Origin: CAZKRL01 sp964555295
Lineage (GTDB): Bacteria; Bacteroidota; Bacteroidia; Flavobacteriales_D; Sanyastnellaceae
DNA: 64,000 nt
Direction of reading: 5' to 3'
Assembly: GCA_964555295.1 (NCBI GenBank)
Contig: CAZKRL010000002.1
Coordinates: 1 to 64,000 of the forward strand
The translations under genes and the position numbers were made by a program. This document shows positions 30,546 to 40,638 of this stretch, one piece after another. Positions within the stretch are counted from its first letter, which is position 1; each line of letters starts with the position of its first letter. A model generated the notes under the pieces. The model saw only the letters and a list, made by a program, of their open reading frames with translations, was not told where the DNA came from and did no database searches.

Positions 30546-33026
30546 TTAGAAATCAAACTGCAGTTTGGCGCGAATACCATACCTGACAATATTCGGATTG
30601 TCGAGATAGGTGAGGCGCCAAATAAAATCGAGGCGCAAGACTTTAAAAATATTTTCTACACCCAATGCCGCTTCTGCAAAGGGTTTTTGAAGTAAGAATA
30701 TATCATCAACTCCATCATTATTGAAGTCGCGCACCATGATTTGATCATTAGATCTATCGTACCCACCCACCACGGCTTTTGCACTGGCCACCTCGCGCCA
30801 CTTGAGTCTGCGGAGCAAGGGAATCTTATTCAGGAACAAACCCTCTGCATGGTAGGTTGCCCAAACGCTGGCCCATTCATCAGAAACAAATTCAAAAAAG
30901 TTCATCGTGTTGTAGGAGGCCTCGTCGTAAAAAAACGTTTCATTCCCCGCGTGCATCATGAGCAGAGGATAGGGCAAATTTCCAAAGATTCTGCCCACCT
31001 CGGTGGTAAGCCGCAAATAGCCGAACGGACCGAAGCGCATGTTATCAGAAACGCGGAGAACCCCCTTCTGATAATTGAAGTCGGAGGACAGGACATTCTT
31101 CAAACCAAAAGAAAATTGGGCCTCAACAATGGGATAATTGGTGCCGAGACTTATGCGCTCAAACTCACCATAAACAAAGCGCTCCTTATATGCAAAGCGG
31201 CTGTACAGGCTTACTTCTGTTGTGGTTAGCGAGGGAATGGATGACTGAACTTTTAGTTCGTTCGGAGGAGCGAGATATTTATAAGTGGCCCCAGCAGGTA
31301 TGAGGGTCCGATGTTTGAAAATCATTTGGGTTGACCAACCAAAGAGCCACTCTTTCTCTAAATAAGATGAGAGCTCGGTTACGTATGTAAGCTTATTTGC
31401 GGGATTGCGCCGAAACAATGATGATAGCACATTGTCTTGTCTGAACGCGCCAGTGCCCTGGCCAAGTTGCTCGAGATCGTTTTTAGCAAACACATTGAAC
31501 GCCAACCGGGGGTTCTTGATGGGGACATAAGTAATACCGCCGCCCGCTTTGAATTGATTGTCGAGCAGACCATATGCACCATATCCCTCCAACATGATTT
31601 TTTTGCTAAAGTCGTTGCTGGTGCGACCACCGAAGCGGAAGCGATTGCCCTCAATCGGGTTGAAACTATAGAGTGTGTAGTATGGGCCCAGCTCAAAGGG
31701 CCCGATGACTTTATAACCGTTGACGAAAAGATTGACTACGTTGGCTATAGTAACAAACTGCGGCAAATTTTTGAGGGTGTCAACCATATTATAAATACGG
31801 ACCTCATTTGCAGTTAGCGGTACATGCCTTGACTGCGCCCAGAATTCATCGGTCTTTTTGCCCGACTCAGGATCAATTACAATATCGCTGGTGCCCCGAA
31901 AAAAGGAAATGTCGCGCTCTTTATTGATGACAAAACTTTTGTAAGTGGCTGTTTTTCTGCCGTACATCCCCAGTTTGTTTTCACTTAATGCGAAGTCGAC
32001 AATCAACTCATCACGAGTAAGCATCCATACCTCTGGCTCCACCTCATCAAACTCTTGAACCACTTTGAAATCTCTGATCCAGTTGATATTCGCGCCCTCT
32101 GCTATGGTTGCCTCAATTCTCTTAATAGCATAAGTAGTATCATGAATCCACATCTCACCGAAAAACAATCTTTCGGATTTGCGACGGGGAAAAAACTGCA
32201 AGAGATAACACCACTGACCATCGATCCACGAGCTATCCATAAGCCCATAGTCGTAAAAACCAAGACAATAAGATGCGATAGGACTTGTAAAGCTTTTATT
32301 GAAAGCAACGAGTTCGTTATCGTATACATTCACCCCCTGATACATGTCGCCAAGAAATTGATTGATGCTTTCGTTTTCTACACCGCTCACTTTCGTAGCG
32401 TGAATGATTTCTTTCGATGCTTTCGGGTTTTTGCGATAATAAAGGTTGGAAATGGATTCGGTCATGAATACGGGCAAATAGGGTTTTTGTCCCGTTGAAT
32501 CAACGCCTTCGAAAATGAAAGAAAATGGCTTCATGATTTTTCGGTCTTGAATCTTGTCGCCGAAGTTGTTGATATCGAACTCAACTTTATTGTAAGCTTC
32601 ATATTCATATGCGCTGAGTTTTTCTCTGTTGTTGATGTCTTTGTTGCGCAACACCTTTTTCATCAGCGCAATGGCGGGATTGGGCTCGTCGTCTGGACGA
32701 ATAACCACCTCGCTTGCGAGGCCCGCCTGTTCTTTCATCATGAAGTTGATTTCGGTTGATTGTCCTTGTTTGACCTTCACGGTTTGCGTTTGATAACCCA
32801 ACACCATCGCTCGCAATGAGTCGCTGCTGTAATACGTTTCAATTCTGTATTTGCCGTCGAGGTCTGTTTGTGCGCCCGACTTGGTGCCAACAAACATTAC
32901 CGGCACAAATGATAATGGCTCATTTGTGAGGGCGTCGTACACACGACCATAAACAATAGTTTTTTGCGCATGAAAATCACCGAAACAAAACAGAACAACA
33001 AATAGCAAGAAGACGCGCAAATACAT
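30546..33026 (-). CDS. DUF5686 outer-membrane protein with carboxypeptidase-like N-terminal domain
   Basis: 826 residues. Signal peptide (MYLRVFLLFVVLFCFGDFHAQ), a carboxypeptidase regulatory-like beta-sandwich at about 24-105 (GRVYDALTNEPLSFVPVMFVG), then the DUF5686 region and a C-terminal part of alternating strands ending in an aromatic (LQFDF), which suggests a barrel. The family is abundant in Bacteroidota; its function is unknown. Single gene with its own spacing. Confidence 0.88.
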   Translation of the reverse strand: MYLRVFLLFVVLFCFGDFHAQKTIVYGRVYDALTNEPLSFVPVMFVGTKSGAQTDLDGKYRIETYYSSDSLRAMVLGYQTQTVKVKQGQSTEINFMMKEQAGLASEVVIRPDDEPNPAIALMKKVLRNKDINNREKLSAYEYEAYNKVEFDINNFGDKIQDRKIMKPFSFIFEGVDSTGQKPYLPVFMTESISNLYYRKNPKASKEIIHATKVSGVENESINQFLGDMYQGVNVYDNELVAFNKSFTSPIASYCLGFYDYGLMDSSWIDGQWCYLLQFFPRRKSERLFFGEMWIHDTTYAIKRIEATIAEGANINWIRDFKVVQEFDEVEPEVWMLTRDELIVDFALSENKLGMYGRKTATYKSFVINKERDISFFRGTSDIVIDPESGKKTDEFWAQSRHVPLTANEVRIYNMVDTLKNLPQFVTIANVVNLFVNGYKVIGPFELGPYYTLYSFNPIEGNRFRFGGRTSNDFSKKIMLEGYGAYGLLDNQFKAGGGITYVPIKNPRLAFNVFAKNDLEQLGQGTGAFRQDNVLSSLFRRNPANKLTYVTELSSYLEKEWLFGWSTQMIFKHRTLIPAGATYKYLAPPNELKVQSSIPSLTTTEVSLYSRFAYKERFVYGEFERISLGTNYPIVEAQFSFGLKNVLSSDFNYQKGVLRVSDNMRFGPFGYLRLTTEVGRIFGNLPYPLLMMHAGNETFFYDEASYNTMNFFEFVSDEWASVWATYHAEGLFLNKIPLLRRLKWREVASAKAVVGGYDRSNDQIMVRDFNNDGVDDIFLLQKPFAEAALGVENIFKVLRLDFIWRLTYLDNPNIVRYGIRAKLQFDF

Positions 33027-33102
33027 GAGGCAGGTTAGGCCACGAATTTAGCGGTTAGCAAAGGAATTCATGGATATAATTAATCAGAGGAATAACAACT
33101 AA

Positions 33103-35163
33103 TCAATGAGCGCCACTCATGGTGTTGTGTGCCTCAAGTCCGCACCTCAACCACGCAGCGTATTGATCGGCGCTTGGATTGTATTGTTCGGTAGGCGCGA
33201 GGAGCTTTCCATTGGGTGAGAGCAGAGCATAAAAGGGTTGTGAGTTATTAGAAAAAGTTTCTGTCTGCAATGTTGCCCACTTGGTGCCAACGCGTTTTAT
33301 TTCTTTCTGCCGACCATCTTTGGTTGTGTATACGAATTGCTGATCAACGGGCAACTCAACTTTCTCGTCAACATATAGAGAGCACATGATGTAATTGTCG
33401 TTGAGCAACGAGCGCACCTCATCCGTAGGCCAAACCGTGTCTTCCATTTTGCGACAGTTCACACAAGCCCATCCGGTGAAGTCGAGAAAAAGTGGTTTGC
33501 CTGTTCGTTGTGACTCTGCCATTGCCTCTTCCAAATCAGTATAGATGTGGAAGGGATGTTCGTAGTGATACCATGAATACGATTTAGGCGGAGGAAAGCC
33601 ACTCAGAAAATTGAAATCATTGAGCGAAGAGGAAGGCAGAACCCCTGGAATGATGCGCAGTGTAAACGCCGCGATTAAAACAACGAAGGATATCTTAAGC
33701 GCTGAATAACCCTTTGAGCCCTGGCCCTTTTTGAAGGTGTAAAGCTTGAGCATATAGGCAAGCCAGAAAGCACCGATCAATATCCAAATGGCAAAAAACG
33801 TTTCGCGCTTCAATAGCCCCCACTGTTCAACCAAATCAGAATTGGAGAGAAATTTTACCGCAAGGCCCAACTCAAGAAAGCCAAGCGAAACCTTGAAGTC
33901 ATCCATCCATCCACCACCTTTCGGAAGTTTCTTCAACATAGCGGGGAACGCAGCAAACAATGCGAAGGGTGCGCCAAGCGCCAGACCGAACCCTAACATG
34001 GCCGCTGAAACTTTTGCTGCGGGCATTGACATTTCTAAGCCGGCGAATTGAAAAACACCCTGGACATCGGCGCTATATATACTACCAATCACGGTGCCGA
34101 GTATGGGTCCGGTGCACGAGAAGGAAACAATAGCGAGGGTAAGGGCCATGAAGAAAACACCGATTACGCCGCCGATATTCGAGGCGTTATCAGCCTTGTT
34201 GGCGAGAGAGCTGGGCAATGTGATTTCGAAGAACCCGAAAAACGAAATCGCAAAGACTACAAAGACCACAAAGAACCCAATGTTAAGCCAGGTATTTGTG
34301 GCGATGGAATTCAGCACCTCGGGATCAACGTTTTTTGATAAATGGAATGGTAGAGAAAGCAATAGGTAAATGAGAAGAATAAATAGTCCATAGAGCAACG
34401 CCATGCTTTTGCCGCCGCCCGCACCTTTCGTGAAGAACGAAACGGTAAGAGGGATCATTGGAAAAACACAAGGCGTAAGTAACGCGAGCAATCCGCCGAT
34501 GATACCAAAAAGAAAAATAGCCCAGAGGCCCTGTTGAGTTTTTTCAGTACCACAGGTATTGACGGGGTGGTTGAGATCTACACCAGGCAGCAATATCATT
34601 GACCCTGTTGCGCTGTCGTTGGCGGGTGGCGCTGATGTTGTGACGGTGTCTACGATTGCGGCCACTGAATCTTGAACCACCGCCTCCGCTGAAGACCCAA
34701 TGGGTGTTAGCGGAATGGAAAAGCTTGCGGGCTCTGGGAAAATACAACGTTCATCATTGCAAGCCATGAACTCTACTTCGCCTTTGAGCTTTGTGGGCTT
34801 GTCTGTTTTCAATTTGATGCGCTGTTTAAAAGTGGCCGTGTTTTCGAAATAGTTCAATTCCATTTCGAAGTTGGGGTCATGATGCGTGATGTATTTGCCT
34901 TCCGTTGGTTTGCCTAGAATTTCGATTTCAGAGCCAGACGTGAACTTAAGGCTGGTGGGAATGGGGCCAATCGCGTTTGGATCTGATGAAACGTGCAGCG
35001 CATATACATGCCACCCCGCATCAATTGTGGCGGTAGCACTGAAGACGTGTTCACCATTTTCTTGGGGAAGACATTGGAACTTCCATTTGACGGGCTCAAA
35101 GATTTGGGCGGACGCAAGTACAACTTGCAATAAGAATAAATGGCTCAAAAAAATTACTCTCAT
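33103..35163 (-). CDS. DsbD-type protein-disulfide reductase
   Basis: Moves reducing power from the cytoplasm across the inner membrane. 686 residues. Signal peptide; N-terminal DsbD alpha-like immunoglobulin domain with Cys (FMACNDERCIFPE); a membrane part with eight segments and the conserved LTPCVFPMIPLTVSFF and SFSCTGPILGT Cys; and a C-terminal thioredoxin-like domain with WACVNCRKME (CxxC). All six expected cysteines are seen. A TATTTTTG box lies at 35184-35191 (minus). Confidence 0.93.
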   Translation of the reverse strand: MRVIFLSHLFLLQVVLASAQIFEPVKWKFQCLPQENGEHVFSATATIDAGWHVYALHVSSDPNAIGPIPTSLKFTSGSEIEILGKPTEGKYITHHDPNFEMELNYFENTATFKQRIKLKTDKPTKLKGEVEFMACNDERCIFPEPASFSIPLTPIGSSAEAVVQDSVAAIVDTVTTSAPPANDSATGSMILLPGVDLNHPVNTCGTEKTQQGLWAIFLFGIIGGLLALLTPCVFPMIPLTVSFFTKGAGGGKSMALLYGLFILLIYLLLSLPFHLSKNVDPEVLNSIATNTWLNIGFFVVFVVFAISFFGFFEITLPSSLANKADNASNIGGVIGVFFMALTLAIVSFSCTGPILGTVIGSIYSADVQGVFQFAGLEMSMPAAKVSAAMLGFGLALGAPFALFAAFPAMLKKLPKGGGWMDDFKVSLGFLELGLAVKFLSNSDLVEQWGLLKRETFFAIWILIGAFWLAYMLKLYTFKKGQGSKGYSALKISFVVLIAAFTLRIIPGVLPSSSLNDFNFLSGFPPPKSYSWYHYEHPFHIYTDLEEAMAESQRTGKPLFLDFTGWACVNCRKMEDTVWPTDEVRSLLNDNYIMCSLYVDEKVELPVDQQFVYTTKDGRQKEIKRVGTKWATLQTETFSNNSQPFYALLSPNGKLLAPTEQYNPSADQYAAWLRCGLEAHNTMSGAH

Positions 35164-35282
35164 ACTTTGGAATTTCAAGTGGGCAAAAATATCCGCCCTC
35201 GCTTTATGCTGAGGTGCGTAAAATCACAAATATGCATAACCCGTTAGGGTCGTATGTGTATATGCAGAGTTGGGCCCGCCTC

Positions 35283-37952
35283 TTATTCCTTCACGACGCG
35301 CAGAAACTGACTGCTGGCACCAGCAACACGGAGAAAGTAAATTCCGGTTTGCAATGGCGCGAAAGCATCGTTGAGCGCGGCGTTGATTTGTGCCAGTTGG
35401 CCTGAGGACTGCAGGATCAGTCGACCATCAGTAGAGAAGATCTCTGCGCGCACCAAGGAGCCGGAATCAAAAGACCCTTCAGCCACAATATTGAATTGAT
35501 CTGAAAACGGATTCGGAAATACTTTGAAGCTTGAATTCTCTGAGTTGGCGAGCAGAGCGCTTTGTCCGTTAACGAACAGCCCTCCGGAGCCGCTGATGAC
35601 TCCATCACCCGTGAGCTCAGCAACACTAAGTTCGCCCGACAGGTATACATGCGCACCTTCCTCCAGGGTCAATTTTCCGGCACTCGCCTCATCGGTTATC
35701 GCGGGCTGAGGAAATGCGTTGCCCGGTATGATTGCGTCGGTTGTACCGTCAGGAATTTTTCCCTCTTCCCAATTGTTTTCGTTGAACCAGTTGGAGTCAC
35801 CCCCGTTGCCCGACCAGAACGCGGCGGTATTGTTGGATGGAAACGCGTATGCGTTCGTCACCACAGCAGGAGCCGTGTAGGTAACGTTCACCCAGCATTT
35901 CTGAGAGGGATTAGACGAAACGCTATTGCGCACCTTGAGCGTGATCCATCCTGTGAAGTTGGGTGTATAGTTTCCGGTGAGCGTGCCCAAACCAGTCATA
36001 GAAGACAATTGGGTTCCAGCGTTATTATACAACCCGATAAACAAACTCTTGGTGGCATTTTGAGGATAAAGGATATAAGTAACAGGCTTTCCAGACTCAA
36101 CAAAAATTTTACCGACGGTTCTAAAGTTGGTTGACGACGCGGGGATGGCCCCGCCTTGGCCCAATGACGAGGCGTGTCTATCACCGAGGTCACCGGCCAT
36201 CTCCCATTCTTGTGTTGTAGTAATGGCGCGAGCCGGCGCGTATGTGTTGGCATCTAGACCAACAGGCGCCCAAACACTATAACCTCTTCTACCGGCAATG
36301 TTAAGCGTAGGGTTTACAGGCGGCGTATTGATTTGAGCCCAGCCGTTGGCGTCAACGGTCACGGTTGTGGTTCCGTTGGCTCCAGAATAATCTTTCAGCA
36401 CGGTGCCCGCAGGAAATGAAGTATACACCCATTGATTTTGCCAAGTTGACCAGCTATCAGTTATACCAATTACAGCTTTTCCGGCCCTGGCAATTACGAG
36501 GTAATCGGCGCTTGCGTGTGGAACCTGGTAAGGGCCAGATTTGAAATCGAGCGCCTGGTGACACCACATGAGATTCTGAAGGTCTGATCGCATGGGCAGT
36601 GAGGTGTTTGACTTGGGGTCGTGATTGTATCTATTGCCATTGTACCCGATATCGAATAAGTCTTCAAAGAAAATTTGCGGATTTCCGTCCATAGCAAGAA
36701 TTACGGCGTAGGCAGCAGAAAGGCGGGGTTCGTTGGGCTCAATGTGAGGCGACAATTCACCACCGCTATTCCAACCGGTATAATTACCGGTCGAGCTCAC
36801 TTGAGGGCGGAACGTGTCATGATTATTGACAAACGGCACAGTGCGATGCACGTAGGTGTTGGTGGATGAATAATAAGTAACCCGTTCATTTTGTTGAGCG
36901 CCGGGAAGAGAGGCCATGTTGAAATTGCCCATGCCGTACACCATGCCGTAAAGGCCACCGCCGTTATCAAAAGCGCGCAGACCGAAGTCAAAGGTTCCCA
37001 TCATTTTATCTCCTGAAGGCGCGGCGATGGTGTTTACATAATTATCCAAATCATTTTTGCTTCCAACCCATTCGCCAACATTGAACATGTTTTGTCCGCC
37101 CTTGCACCAAGACGGTAAAATGTTTTTTAAGTTGTAGCTATAATCTTCTTGTACGTATGTGGGAAAGTGCTTCACCGCATCCCAACGAAAGCCATCAACA
37201 GCGGTTTGTTTTTTGTACCACATGATCCAATCACGTCCACCGTTGCGCATATAATTGGAGGTTTGCGCAGGGTTGTATCCACTGACATTGCTGCTCACTC
37301 CGAATGCGGAGCTTTCGTAGCTCACATCCGGACCAAAATAATCTGAACAGATGTCGCCCGTTGTGCAATTGTTATTGGGGTTGGGATAAAAGTTTGTGTA
37401 ATTCTTGAACCAACGACCTTTTCGGGCCCAATAATTGGATTGTGTTTCGCTGGATGCGGGCGAGTCATAACACACATATCGAAAATTTTTGTATCCGCCT
37501 TGATTGACCATAGAGAAAGAGTTGGGGTCTTGTCCGCCGGCCCCGGTATTACTTCCCGCAGAGTTTACGTGGTTAAGCACGACGTCCTGAATTACTTCAA
37601 TTCCATTTGCGTGCATAACTGCAATCATGCGCAACAAATCGTTTTTGTTGCCCATGCGCGTTCCGGTAGATCCTTTTTGAAATTTATCTCCGAGGTCGTA
37701 ATGGTCGAATGGCGCGTAGCCCACATAAGACGGGCTTGTATTCTTTGATGTTGGAGGAATCCAGATTGCATCAACGCCCGCGGCCTTTAGGCGAGGCGCC
37801 ATCTCGGTCAGATAATTACTCCAGTTTAGATGGTAGTTGCTATTGTAATAATCCCACCAGAAGCCCTGTAAAACTATTTTCTTTACTGTCGATTGGGATT
37901 GTGCAGAAAGGCCCGCAACAATGAAACAAGCCATTAAAAGTCTATTGAGCAT
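35283..37952 (-). CDS. Secreted alpha-amylase with type IX sorting domain
   Basis: Hydrolyses alpha-1,4-glucans outside the cell. 889 residues from ATG 37952 with signal peptide (FIVAGLSAQSQS). GH13 regions: DVVLNHVN (I), GFRWDAVKHF (II, catalytic Asp), FNVGEWV (III, acid Glu) and FVNNHDT (IV, Asp). A C-terminal beta domain follows, then about 100 residues of unknown fold and a T9SS sorting domain (FPNPFSDQFNI to FLRVVKE). Not part of a starch-utilisation cluster here; the neighbours are unrelated. Confidence 0.93.
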   Translation of the reverse strand: MLNRLLMACFIVAGLSAQSQSTVKKIVLQGFWWDYYNSNYHLNWSNYLTEMAPRLKAAGVDAIWIPPTSKNTSPSYVGYAPFDHYDLGDKFQKGSTGTRMGNKNDLLRMIAVMHANGIEVIQDVVLNHVNSAGSNTGAGGQDPNSFSMVNQGGYKNFRYVCYDSPASSETQSNYWARKGRWFKNYTNFYPNPNNNCTTGDICSDYFGPDVSYESSAFGVSSNVSGYNPAQTSNYMRNGGRDWIMWYKKQTAVDGFRWDAVKHFPTYVQEDYSYNLKNILPSWCKGGQNMFNVGEWVGSKNDLDNYVNTIAAPSGDKMMGTFDFGLRAFDNGGGLYGMVYGMGNFNMASLPGAQQNERVTYYSSTNTYVHRTVPFVNNHDTFRPQVSSTGNYTGWNSGGELSPHIEPNEPRLSAAYAVILAMDGNPQIFFEDLFDIGYNGNRYNHDPKSNTSLPMRSDLQNLMWCHQALDFKSGPYQVPHASADYLVIARAGKAVIGITDSWSTWQNQWVYTSFPAGTVLKDYSGANGTTTVTVDANGWAQINTPPVNPTLNIAGRRGYSVWAPVGLDANTYAPARAITTTQEWEMAGDLGDRHASSLGQGGAIPASSTNFRTVGKIFVESGKPVTYILYPQNATKSLFIGLYNNAGTQLSSMTGLGTLTGNYTPNFTGWITLKVRNSVSSNPSQKCWVNVTYTAPAVVTNAYAFPSNNTAAFWSGNGGDSNWFNENNWEEGKIPDGTTDAIIPGNAFPQPAITDEASAGKLTLEEGAHVYLSGELSVAELTGDGVISGSGGLFVNGQSALLANSENSSFKVFPNPFSDQFNIVAEGSFDSGSLVRAEIFSTDGRLILQSSGQLAQINAALNDAFAPLQTGIYFLRVAGASSQFLRVVKE

Positions 37953-37989
37953 ATTAATGAATTTTATGATGAGCAAGTTAGTGTAATGT

Positions 37990-39921
37990 TTACACACGTG
38001 ACCCATCACCCCAAAGGTTTCTGTAGGACCAAATCAAGCGAATGTCGAAAAGAGGGCTGTAGTCTTTGATATACAGCAAATGTTTTTTTATTGAAACGGT
38101 CTCGGAAGGGTCGCCGCCAATGGATTGAGACGGCATAATAATACCCGGCTTTAACAAGCTTAGTGCGGCCATCTGTGGCGAATGAAATGTTTTACCCACC
38201 CAGCTTTTTCGATTCAGAATCACGCTAAGACAATTTTTGAGCACGCCTGCGGGATGGTTTGCCAACCAGATGGAAATAGGCGCGGCAAGAATTATTGCGA
38301 TGGAGAAAACCACATCAACACATCGTTTCATTCTTTGATTATGTGGCAGAACAATGGAGTTAATGTCTTGCACAATTTCACTTCCTGCGGTATTGATTTT
38401 TCCTGATCCGATGATAAACAGCGCCTCTGGAGGAACGATCTTGTATTCAATTTGGTTTCCTCCGAACGCCATCAGAGAAATGATGTTAGCGGCGTCTATA
38501 TCGGAGGCACAAAATATTATTTGCTTGATTTTTTCAACCCGCAAAAAATCACCGAATGAGGATGTGCTTGCTCCTGAAATAAATGCATCTATAGTTTGCT
38601 GGGCCACTGGAAAAATTTCGCATTTGACATGAGTTGAGTTCAGCACGTTTGCGACACGCTTTTTTTCTTCCTGAGACCCTAATACGACAGTTCGTGTAGC
38701 GCCGGTTTCTCTTGCTCTGGTGAGAGCTAGCGCCCACCGATTGAAAAAGAACATAGCCATGGCAACAAGGGAACCCAACAATATCAGCGCCCTAGAAAAC
38801 CGTAGGGTTTCGGGCAACAGGGAGTACACCAATAAAATGAGGGCACTTCCGGCGAAAACAGGTAAAATCACCTTGCGGGGTTTTAATGGGCGGTCATACG
38901 CTCCAGCCAACCAAAGACTGAAAACCCAAATAGATATGGACGCTAGCATTGCGCTCATGAACAGGGTGGGTTTGTATAGAATCCCAGTGGATGAAGAATA
39001 CCAGGATTTTATTGCCATCCATAAAAGACACACTAGCCCAATGTCAATAAGTGGAAGGGCCGCTGAGGTTACAATTCGCTTTGACCAGGCGAAAAACGCG
39101 CGACCCCAAATAGCAGAGTGTATAAAGAAATTGTAAACGCCTGCGTTTTTTTGAGAGAAGTGCTTGCGGGCGAAAATGGCCATCGCCTGATAGAATACAT
39201 ACACATAGTTGAGACTGCCTTTTTTTGTGCTCTCGCCCTTGTAGTGGATGATTGATGTTTCGGCGAAGTAGTAGTTTTTCCACCCGCCCTGAATCAACCG
39301 CCAAGAGAGATCAACGTCTTCGCCATACATAAAAAACGCTTCGTCGAGAAGCCCCACCTGGTCGAGTGCGTTTTTGCGCATCCACATGAATGCGCCGGAA
39401 AGTATTTCCACTGAGTGAGTTTGGTTGTTGTCGAGGTGACCCAGATGGTATCGGTTGAAAAGGGACGACTTTTTGAATAGTGACGAAAGGCCAGATATTT
39501 TGCAAAAGGAAACGAATGGTGTAGGAAGTCCGCGTTTAGACTCTGGCAGAAAGGTGCCTTTTCCGTCTACCATTTTGACGCCGAGGCCTCCGGCTTCAGG
39601 GTGTTCATCCATGAAGCGAAGAATTTTTTGAAACGTCTGTTCCTCAACGAGTGTGTCGGGATTCAAAAGCAAAACGTATTCACCTGAACTTTTGAGAATA
39701 GCCTGATTATTGGCTTTTGAAAAACCAACGTTTTGATTGTTGGCAATAACCACAGCCCCGGGAAATCGCTCCTTCACCATATCTACCGAGCCGTCCACCG
39801 AAGAGTTGTCTACAACGAAAACCTCCGCGGGTATTCCCTCAATTGCTTTGAACACAGAGTGGAGGCATTGTTCGAGAAAGTATCGAACATTATAGTTCAC
39901 GATGACAACAGAAAGCTTCAT
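37990..39921 (-). CDS. GT2 glycosyltransferase fused to a diverged sugar-transferase-like membrane domain
   Basis: 643 residues from ATG 39921. N-terminal GT-A domain (1-250): SVVIVNYNVRYFLEQCL, VDNSSVDGS, LLNPDTLVE (DxD-like), MYGEDVDLSWR. Then five or so membrane segments (290-390), a CoA-binding-like domain at about 395-505 (RTVVLGSQEEKKRV), and a C-terminal part starting MKRCVDVVFSIAIILAAPI that resembles bacterial sugar transferases (WbaP/PssY type) but lacks their usual catalytic core. Likely membrane-bound and involved in polysaccharide assembly; the C-terminal half may no longer be catalytic. Confidence 0.83.
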   Translation of the reverse strand: MKLSVVIVNYNVRYFLEQCLHSVFKAIEGIPAEVFVVDNSSVDGSVDMVKERFPGAVVIANNQNVGFSKANNQAILKSSGEYVLLLNPDTLVEEQTFQKILRFMDEHPEAGGLGVKMVDGKGTFLPESKRGLPTPFVSFCKISGLSSLFKKSSLFNRYHLGHLDNNQTHSVEILSGAFMWMRKNALDQVGLLDEAFFMYGEDVDLSWRLIQGGWKNYYFAETSIIHYKGESTKKGSLNYVYVFYQAMAIFARKHFSQKNAGVYNFFIHSAIWGRAFFAWSKRIVTSAALPLIDIGLVCLLWMAIKSWYSSSTGILYKPTLFMSAMLASISIWVFSLWLAGAYDRPLKPRKVILPVFAGSALILLVYSLLPETLRFSRALILLGSLVAMAMFFFNRWALALTRARETGATRTVVLGSQEEKKRVANVLNSTHVKCEIFPVAQQTIDAFISGASTSSFGDFLRVEKIKQIIFCASDIDAANIISLMAFGGNQIEYKIVPPEALFIIGSGKINTAGSEIVQDINSIVLPHNQRMKRCVDVVFSIAIILAAPISIWLANHPAGVLKNCLSVILNRKSWVGKTFHSPQMAALSLLKPGIIMPSQSIGGDPSETVSIKKHLLYIKDYSPLFDIRLIWSYRNLWGDGSRV

Positions 39922-39965
39922 TCTTCGAAGGGCCAAGATACTATTTAGGCAAGTCGATTGCGCCC

Positions 39966-40583
39966 TTATTTCATGAGGGACGGCACATAAGGGGTTCGCT
40001 GCAGCACGCTTCTACCCAATGTAACCTCGTCGGTATACTCCAGCTCTCCCCCAACGGCTACGCCGCGAGCGAGAACGGAAATCTTGACGCCGGAGGGCTC
40101 GAGTTTCCGGAATATATAGAACGATGTTGTATCACCTTCCATGCTCGGGGTTAGCGCCATAATGACCTCTTTTATTTCTTCTTTGGCAACACGGTCAACA
40201 AGTGAGGTGATTTCCAGATCTGATGGTCCAACACCATCAAGTGGCGAAATGACACCGCCAAGAACATGATACCGGCCTTTGTATTGCTCGGTGGCCTCTA
40301 ACGCCATAACATCGCGAATGTCGGCCACCACACACAATTGGGATTTGTCGCGATATGGTGAAGAGCAGATGCCGCACACCTCATGGTCAGTAAGACTGAA
40401 ACAAACGGAGCAATTCCGCACGTTTTCTTTCATTCGTGAAATCGCTAGACTAAATTTTTCTACGTCTTCAGGCTTGCGTCGCAGCAGATGTAATACAAGA
40501 CGAAGCGCAGTTTTTTTACCGATACCGGGTAAACTACCTACTTGTTCTACTGCTGCCTCGATGTGTTTGGATAGAATATTCAA
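39966..40583 (-). CDS. recR: Recombination mediator RecR
   Basis: Forms a ring that helps load RecA in gap repair. 205 residues. HhH region SLPGIGKKTALRLVLHLL, zinc finger CSVCFSLTDHEVCGIC with all four Cys, Toprim domain (LCVVADIRDVMALE, YHVLGGVISPLDGVGP). Gene unit independent of neighbours. Confidence 0.96.
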   Translation of the reverse strand: MNILSKHIEAAVEQVGSLPGIGKKTALRLVLHLLRRKPEDVEKFSLAISRMKENVRNCSVCFSLTDHEVCGICSSPYRDKSQLCVVADIRDVMALEATEQYKGRYHVLGGVISPLDGVGPSDLEITSLVDRVAKEEIKEVIMALTPSMEGDTTSFYIFRKLEPSGVKISVLARGVAVGGELEYTDEVTLGRSVLQRTPYVPSLMK

Positions 40584-40638
40584 CGGAGGGAATTAATTCA
40601 GTGAAAGAAAATCAGAGGGGATTTGCAAGAGGTAATAA

